Source of the DNA: Bacteroidales bacterium UBA5219
GTDB taxonomy: Bacteria > Bacteroidota > Bacteroidia > Bacteroidales > ML635J-15
DNA: 27,074 bases
Direction: 5' to 3'
Assembly (NCBI GenBank): GCA_002412425.1
Contig: DHVB01000002.1
Span: forward strand, 1-27,074
The notes beneath the pieces were generated by a model. That model was not told where the DNA came from and made no database searches. It worked only from the letters and a program-made list of their open reading frames with translations. The position numbers were made by a program, and so were the translations under genes. How positions within the stretch are numbered: the stretch's first letter is position 1; every line of letters starts with the position of its first letter. Shown piece after piece: positions 23,706-27,074 of this stretch.

Positions 23706-24924
23706 AATAATTGATACAATGCCGACAGAAATTTTAGTTGTTGAAGAACCTCAAATCAACATTTACGGAGAAATTGAACCAGACGTCCTAGAAAAAAGTG
23801 TTTGGGATAAATCAGTAAAAGTTGAGGAGAATGGCTACTATTGGAAAAAAGACCCCGTTTTTACCAAAGGTGGAGAAATTCCAAATGACAAACCAATAAT
23901 TGTAGAATTGTTTTGCGGGTGCGGAGGAACTTCAATGGGATTTGAAATGGCTGGTTTTGAAATTGTTTTAGGTTGTGATATACACGCCCCATCTATTCAA
24001 ACATTTAAAGCAAATCATCCAAATTGCTCTACAATTTTAGGTGATGTAAAAAAAGTTGACCCAAATACCATTAAAGAACTTCTAAATGGAAGGCAATTAG
24101 ATGTAATAATCGCTGGTGTACCTTGTCAAGGTTTTTCCCTGAATAACAGAAAGAGACATCAAGAAGATGATAGAAATTTGATGTATAAGGAATTTGTTAA
24201 ATTTATAGAAGTCCTTCAGCCTAAAGTGGTAGTATTAGAGAATGTTTCAGGTATGAAAAGTACAGGCAATTTTGTAGAAGAAATTGAAAAAGACTTATCA
24301 AGAGCAGGTAAAATGAAAGTCAAAAGTAAACTTCTATATGCTCCTGATTATGGCGTTCCTCAAAAAAGAAGCAGATTAATTTTTGTTGGAGTAAGAGGCG
24401 AAGAATTTGATTTTAATAATATTGAGAAAACCCACGGACCAGAAACAGGCAAGCCTTATGTGACGATCAAAGATGCTATTGGTGATTTACCTTCATTAAA
24501 TCCTAAAGAGACAAAGAAAAAATACAAGTCAGAGCCTTTTTCAGAATACCAAAAATTAATGAGGATGAATACAAATGAAACTGTTCAATGTCATACTGCA
24601 CCTAATCATCCTAAAGACACAATTGAGAAAATTAAAAACACGAAACCTGGAGAGCCAATGTATCCAAAGTTCAAACAGAGAATAAGGTTAGCTTGGGATA
24701 TTTTGAGTCCAACACAAGTTTCTGGAGGAATAAGACCACAATTTCAATTTGGTCATCCAGAAGATTCTAGAGGCTTGACGATAAGAGAAAGATGTAGAAT
24801 TCAAAGTTTTCCAGATGATTTTATTGTAAAAGGAGGAATTGTTCAAGGTAGAGTTCAGACAGGAAATGCTGTACCTCCTTTATTAGCGAAAGCTGTAGCA
24901 CTTGCAATTAAAAAGTACTTATAA
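23695..24924 (+). CDS. DNA (cytosine-5) methyltransferase of the R-M system
   Basis: 409 residues, with the m5C methylase motifs in order: I ELFCGCGGTSMGFEMAGF (71-88), IV GVPCQGFS with catalytic C144, VI LENV (181-184), VIII QKRSRLIFVG (223-232), IX RGLTIRERCRIQSFPDDF (359-376) and X QTGNAVPPLLAKA (388-400). The target-recognition region lies between VIII and IX and is moderate in size. About 65 residues precede motif I, an unusual extension for compact methylases; a second ATG at 23719 would remove eight of them. It methylates cytosine at C5 in a sequence that cannot be read from the protein. It overlaps the regulator by 11 bp and touches the next gene. Confidence 0.95.
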   Translation: MENKIIDTMPTEILVVEEPQINIYGEIEPDVLEKSVWDKSVKVEENGYYWKKDPVFTKGGEIPNDKPIIVELFCGCGGTSMGFEMAGFEIVLGCDIHAPSIQTFKANHPNCSTILGDVKKVDPNTIKELLNGRQLDVIIAGVPCQGFSLNNRKRHQEDDRNLMYKEFVKFIEVLQPKVVVLENVSGMKSTGNFVEEIEKDLSRAGKMKVKSKLLYAPDYGVPQKRSRLIFVGVRGEEFDFNNIEKTHGPETGKPYVTIKDAIGDLPSLNPKETKKKYKSEPFSEYQKLMRMNTNETVQCHTAPNHPKDTIEKIKNTKPGEPMYPKFKQRIRLAWDILSPTQVSGGIRPQFQFGHPEDSRGLTIRERCRIQSFPDDFIVKGGIVQGRVQTGNAVPPLLAKAVALAIKKYL

Positions 24925-26156
24925 TGAATTATAGAATTTGGTATAGTACTGAGCCGTTTGCCGATTTTGTTATTGACAATACAGAACTCAGAAATAAAAC
25001 ATACGTCAAGAAAAAAATGTATGAAAGCGATGCAAACAATGCAAAAAACTTTCATACAATGCCTGATCATATAAAGAAAATTCTCTACTTAGACGCCCCC
25101 GATTTAATTGTAGAAATTGACCAAGAACCAATATTCTCTGTAGAAGTTTCAACAGAGGCAGGAACAGGTCATAATGCATTTCAAAGATTTGCTAGACTAG
25201 CAGCATCAGTCGAAAATAATGTTCCAGCTTTCTACATTTATCCTGAAGCTGCAATTATTACACGTCAAGATACACCACCAAAATGGGATAAAATAAACCC
25301 ATTAGTTTTTAAAGCTTTGGATGATGTAATGTCTATTTACAATATCCCTGCACTTCTGTATTATTATCCAAGTGATTATAGAACTCACCCAGATGCTTCT
25401 ACCTCTACAAATCAATTAAGTAAAGGAATTTTACACGACCCAAACAGGAATTATTCAGGCAGCCCATTAGGAACTGATACCGAGATGTTAAATATGTTCA
25501 ACGCAATGAACGAAATAATTGCGGTATTTGAAAGACACGGAATAGTTAAAGGTAGAGAAAAACTCCTTAGCAATAGAACAGTAATTGCAAGAAGGACTTA
25601 TATGAATCAGGAATTTACGAATAAAGGAGGTCATTTAAATATGTCTCCCTTATCCGCAACAATTAAAATTCCTACTCACTACTTGTTAAACTACCTTTCT
25701 CAATTTGAAAACGCCAATTACTCAATTGGTGAATTATTAAGAAGTCGTGATGAAACTATCATTTACAAAGTAAATGCAGCTTTTAGAGGTGACCCTTACC
25801 CAGGTGCCTTAGCCGCAATTGACTACTTACTTTGTAGAGAAGGAAAGTCATTTGAAGAAAGACGATTTAATCTTGTTCTTGCTTGGTCTGATATTAATAT
25901 TGATGATGCGAATCAAACAATTGAACTTCCCGGAACTAAGGGAAAAGTAGATGATTTTGTAAAAGCAGTTCAAGCTAGCGAAAACAAAAACATTCTTTCA
26001 AAAGATTATGCTGACATAGCTAATCACGAAATTCCAAGATATTATATGCAAGTTCGATATGGTTCAACCTATTCGAAAGTTAAACATATCCGTGTGTTCT
26101 CATATTTTGCAGATGCAATTTTGTTTCCAGACGGTGCTTTATGGAGAGACGCCTAA
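24924..26156 (+). CDS. Putative restriction endonuclease large subunit
   Basis: 410 residues, starting on the last base of the methyltransferase stop codon (TAATG), so coupled to it. The N-terminal part has DAPDLIVEIDQEPIFSVEVSTEAGTGHNAFQRFAR: D60 and E74 could be the acidic residues of a PD-(D/E)XK site, but the lysine is replaced (E74-V-S76) and the following TGHNAFQRFARL is a distinct conserved-looking block. The rest shows no motif I know. Place in the operon, directly after an m5C methylase and before a second nuclease-like gene, argues for a restriction subunit; it may recognise DNA or cut one strand. The assignment rests mainly on context. Confidence 0.65.
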   Translation: MNYRIWYSTEPFADFVIDNTELRNKTYVKKKMYESDANNAKNFHTMPDHIKKILYLDAPDLIVEIDQEPIFSVEVSTEAGTGHNAFQRFARLAASVENNVPAFYIYPEAAIITRQDTPPKWDKINPLVFKALDDVMSIYNIPALLYYYPSDYRTHPDASTSTNQLSKGILHDPNRNYSGSPLGTDTEMLNMFNAMNEIIAVFERHGIVKGREKLLSNRTVIARRTYMNQEFTNKGGHLNMSPLSATIKIPTHYLLNYLSQFENANYSIGELLRSRDETIIYKVNAAFRGDPYPGALAAIDYLLCREGKSFEERRFNLVLAWSDINIDDANQTIELPGTKGKVDDFVKAVQASENKNILSKDYADIANHEIPRYYMQVRYGSTYSKVKHIRVFSYFADAILFPDGALWRDA

Positions 26157-26158
26157 CT

Positions 26159-26614
26159 ATGAGAGAAGAAAGAGTTACAATTAACATATTGAATTGGCTG
26201 GAATGTAATGGCTGGAAAATTGTTTGCTATGACTTTCCACAAAGCGGCACAGGGGTTTTACTACACCCAAATTCAGATGAAAGTAGGACTACAAAGAACA
26301 AAGGCGGCATAATTCCTGATATTTTGGCAACTAGAAATTCTGTTGCTTTATTCTTTGAAAACAAAGACAGATTTGTGCTGTCTGACTTTGAAAAATTAAA
26401 GGAAATAAAAACCATTGGTAACTTCTCAAATTCTTTGAATACAATATTATCAGATTTTAATGTAACATCAATTTACTTCGGTGTTGGAATACCAGCAATC
26501 GAGAAACATATTAAAAAATCGCTGGAAAATATTGACGGTATAGACTTTTTAATAAGCACCCTTGAAAACGGAGAAGTACAAATAAACTTTGACAAAAATG
26601 AAATCCTACCCTAA
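26159..26614 (+). CDS. PD-(D/E)XK nuclease, putative restriction endonuclease small subunit
   Basis: 151 residues from the ATG at 26159, two bases after the upstream stop codon; an ATG at 26141 inside the previous gene would add six residues (MERRLT). The active-site pattern is plain: GGIIPDILATRNSVALFFENKDRF, with D54, E67 and K69. The N-terminus (EERVTINILNWLECNGWKIVCYDFPQSGTG) resembles the entry helix of small restriction-like nucleases. With the 410-residue neighbour it may form a two-subunit restriction enzyme. The sequence specificity is unknown. Confidence 0.75.
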   Translation: MREERVTINILNWLECNGWKIVCYDFPQSGTGVLLHPNSDESRTTKNKGGIIPDILATRNSVALFFENKDRFVLSDFEKLKEIKTIGNFSNSLNTILSDFNVTSIYFGVGIPAIEKHIKKSLENIDGIDFLISTLENGEVQINFDKNEILP

Positions 26615-26619
26615 CAGCC

Positions 26620-26678
26620 ACACACATTGCCAAGTCGCACCAGCCGACCCACAAGCCAAAACTTGGCAAAGAGTGTGT
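26620..26678 (+). other. Hairpin behind the small nuclease gene
   Basis: TTGCCAAG (26627-26634) and CTTGGCAA (26662-26669) are a perfect 8-bp inverted repeat, extended by ACACAC (26620-26625) and GTGTGT (26673-26678) across a small internal loop. It begins 5 bp after the stop codon. No T-run follows, so it is either a stabilising or factor-dependent 3' structure or part of the cassette's recombination tail. Confidence 0.6.
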
Positions 26679-26694
26679 CTGTTCCAACGCACAA
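26642..26694 (+). repeat. Cassette-end motif, right copy
   Basis: AGCCGACCCACAA followed by a short palindrome and CCAACGCACAA, matching the arrangement at 23255-23309 near the left end of the cassette. It overlaps the hairpin at 26620-26678. Confidence 0.45.
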
Positions 26695-26730
26695 CAGACA
26701 GACAATCAGGAAGAAAGAAGAACACCGAAC

Positions 26731-26863
26731 GCACAACAGCGGTTTTGTGTAATGGCGGGTGCAGTGGTATATTGAAGGTCAGTTTTTCATATCAAGTTTT
26801 GTGGTGGGTTGACAGTTTAGTGCTTCAAAATCCGCCACTACGCAAAGCCGCGAACCGTCAGAC
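26731..26863 (+). other. attC-like long imperfect hairpin
   Basis: The arms GCGGTTTTGTGTAATGGCGG (26739-26758) and CCGCCACTACGCAAAGCCGC (26832-26851) pair over 20 positions: 17 Watson-Crick, two G-U and one A-C. The 73-nt centre has a further TTGAAG/CTTCAA pair. Size (about 110-130 bp), imperfect pairing and position at the end of a promoter-poor gene block resemble integron attC sites. The outer boxes (GCACAAC before, GTCAGAC after) match the RYYYAAC/GTTRRRY consensus only in part. An open frame of 93 codons across the element (26589-26870) is not coding. Confidence 0.55.
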
Positions 26864-26889
26864 TGTCTAAAAACCCTATCCCCCCAATT

Positions 26890-26914
26890 TTATTAACATG
26901 CTGATTGTTAATAA
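26890..26914 (+). terminator. Terminator-like hairpin behind the cassette
   Basis: TTATTAAC (26890-26897) and GTTAATAA (26907-26914) form a perfect 8-bp stem with a 9-nt loop, followed by the T-rich tract cttatttgttttttta. It lies 20 bp after the TAA at 26868-26870 that would end the repaired lipoprotein frame, and may now end the R-M transcript. The stem is AT-rich and weak. Confidence 0.5.
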
Positions 26915-27074
26915 CTTATTTGTTTTTTTATTTACATAATTAACTAACTATCAGCACTTTCCTAACCAAATTTTTTAATCTGAAAAACCTAAGTCATAAA
27001 AAAACAATAAAAACCACCAATATCCAATTTAATAATCTGTAAAACGGCATAACGGCATATATTATTTGTTAATA

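Larger units (their letters stand above)
23239..26857 (+). mobile_element. Putative mobile R-M gene cassette with attC-like end
   Basis: The unit holds four co-oriented genes and ends in a non-coding, GC-richer tail with two long hairpins. CGTCAG is present at both ends, and loss of the DNA between the two G-T steps would join the lipoprotein frame to a stop codon followed by a terminator-like hairpin. No transposase or integrase is inside, which fits a gene cassette moved in trans. Whether it is an integron cassette is uncertain, since the outer boxes fit RYYYAAC/GTTRRRY poorly. The boundaries are inferred. Confidence 0.5.

Noticed and set aside
26589..26870. 93-codon open frame across the end of the R-M cassette
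   Set aside because: It covers two long hairpins and the attC-like element, overlaps the small nuclease gene, and its composition (many H, Q, R, C residues) is not protein-like.

Overview
The window is AT-rich, protein-dense DNA from a member of the phylum Bacteroidota, probably a free-living or environmental one. Three things point there: two large secreted proteins end in type IX secretion (Por) sorting domains with the YPNP motif; several genes are preceded by the Bacteroidota sigma factor -7 box TAnnTTTG (once with a TTG at exactly 19 bp); and the families present are typical of the phylum (SprB repeats, regulator-propeller repeats, DUF4197, a DUF6265-like protein, a stand-alone HsdR N-terminal domain). 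No rRNA or tRNA gene was recognised.

Layout. 1-1785: 3' part of a secreted GLUG-like repeat protein. 1786-2272: gene-free repeat zone with hairpins and a 105-bp direct repeat. 2273-2788 (-): small membrane-anchored protein. 2882-4075: aspartate-type aminotransferase, closed by a strong terminator. 4184-8647: giant propeller/SprB surface protein. 8649-10923: tight housekeeping cluster truA-cmk-ispH. 10968-13013: DUF4197 lipoprotein and a broken secreted-protein gene. 13014-13239: terminator and an array of four palindromic sites about 32 bp apart. 13240-14688 (-): small coiled-coil secreted protein and a GH26-like lipoprotein that stops just after its presumed nucleophile. 14831-16554 (-): ABC-type ATPase plus DUF4276/TOPRIM protein, a two-gene unit of the OLD/PARIS kind and a candidate anti-phage module. 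16797-18887 (-): Na/Pi cotransporter-like protein with an extracellular Ig-like domain and a PhoU-like tail. 18988-21467: glycosyltransferase fused to a degenerate sugar-transferase module, then a GNAT acetyltransferase whose end lies in a repeat. 21468-21837: composite repeat zone. 21838-22769 (-): a coupled pair, DUF6265-like protein and HsdR_N-type nuclease domain protein.

22923-26870 is the most striking part. The 5' part of a small lipoprotein gene runs in frame into a foreign restriction-modification cassette: an XRE regulator, a C5-cytosine DNA methyltransferase, and two putative endonuclease proteins, the smaller with a clear PD-(D/E)XK site. Behind the last gene lie two long hairpins, the second with the size and design of an integron attC-like site. 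The hexamer CGTCAG occurs at both boundaries, and removing the DNA between the copies would join the lipoprotein frame to a short ending with a stop codon, followed 20 bp later by a terminator-like hairpin. I infer that a roughly 3.6-kb mobile R-M cassette inserted into the lipoprotein gene.

Defence-related functions therefore occur in two places (the ATPase-TOPRIM pair and the R-M cassette), among surface-protein and housekeeping genes and several families of short palindromic repeats. All family assignments come from reading motifs by eye; no database search was possible.
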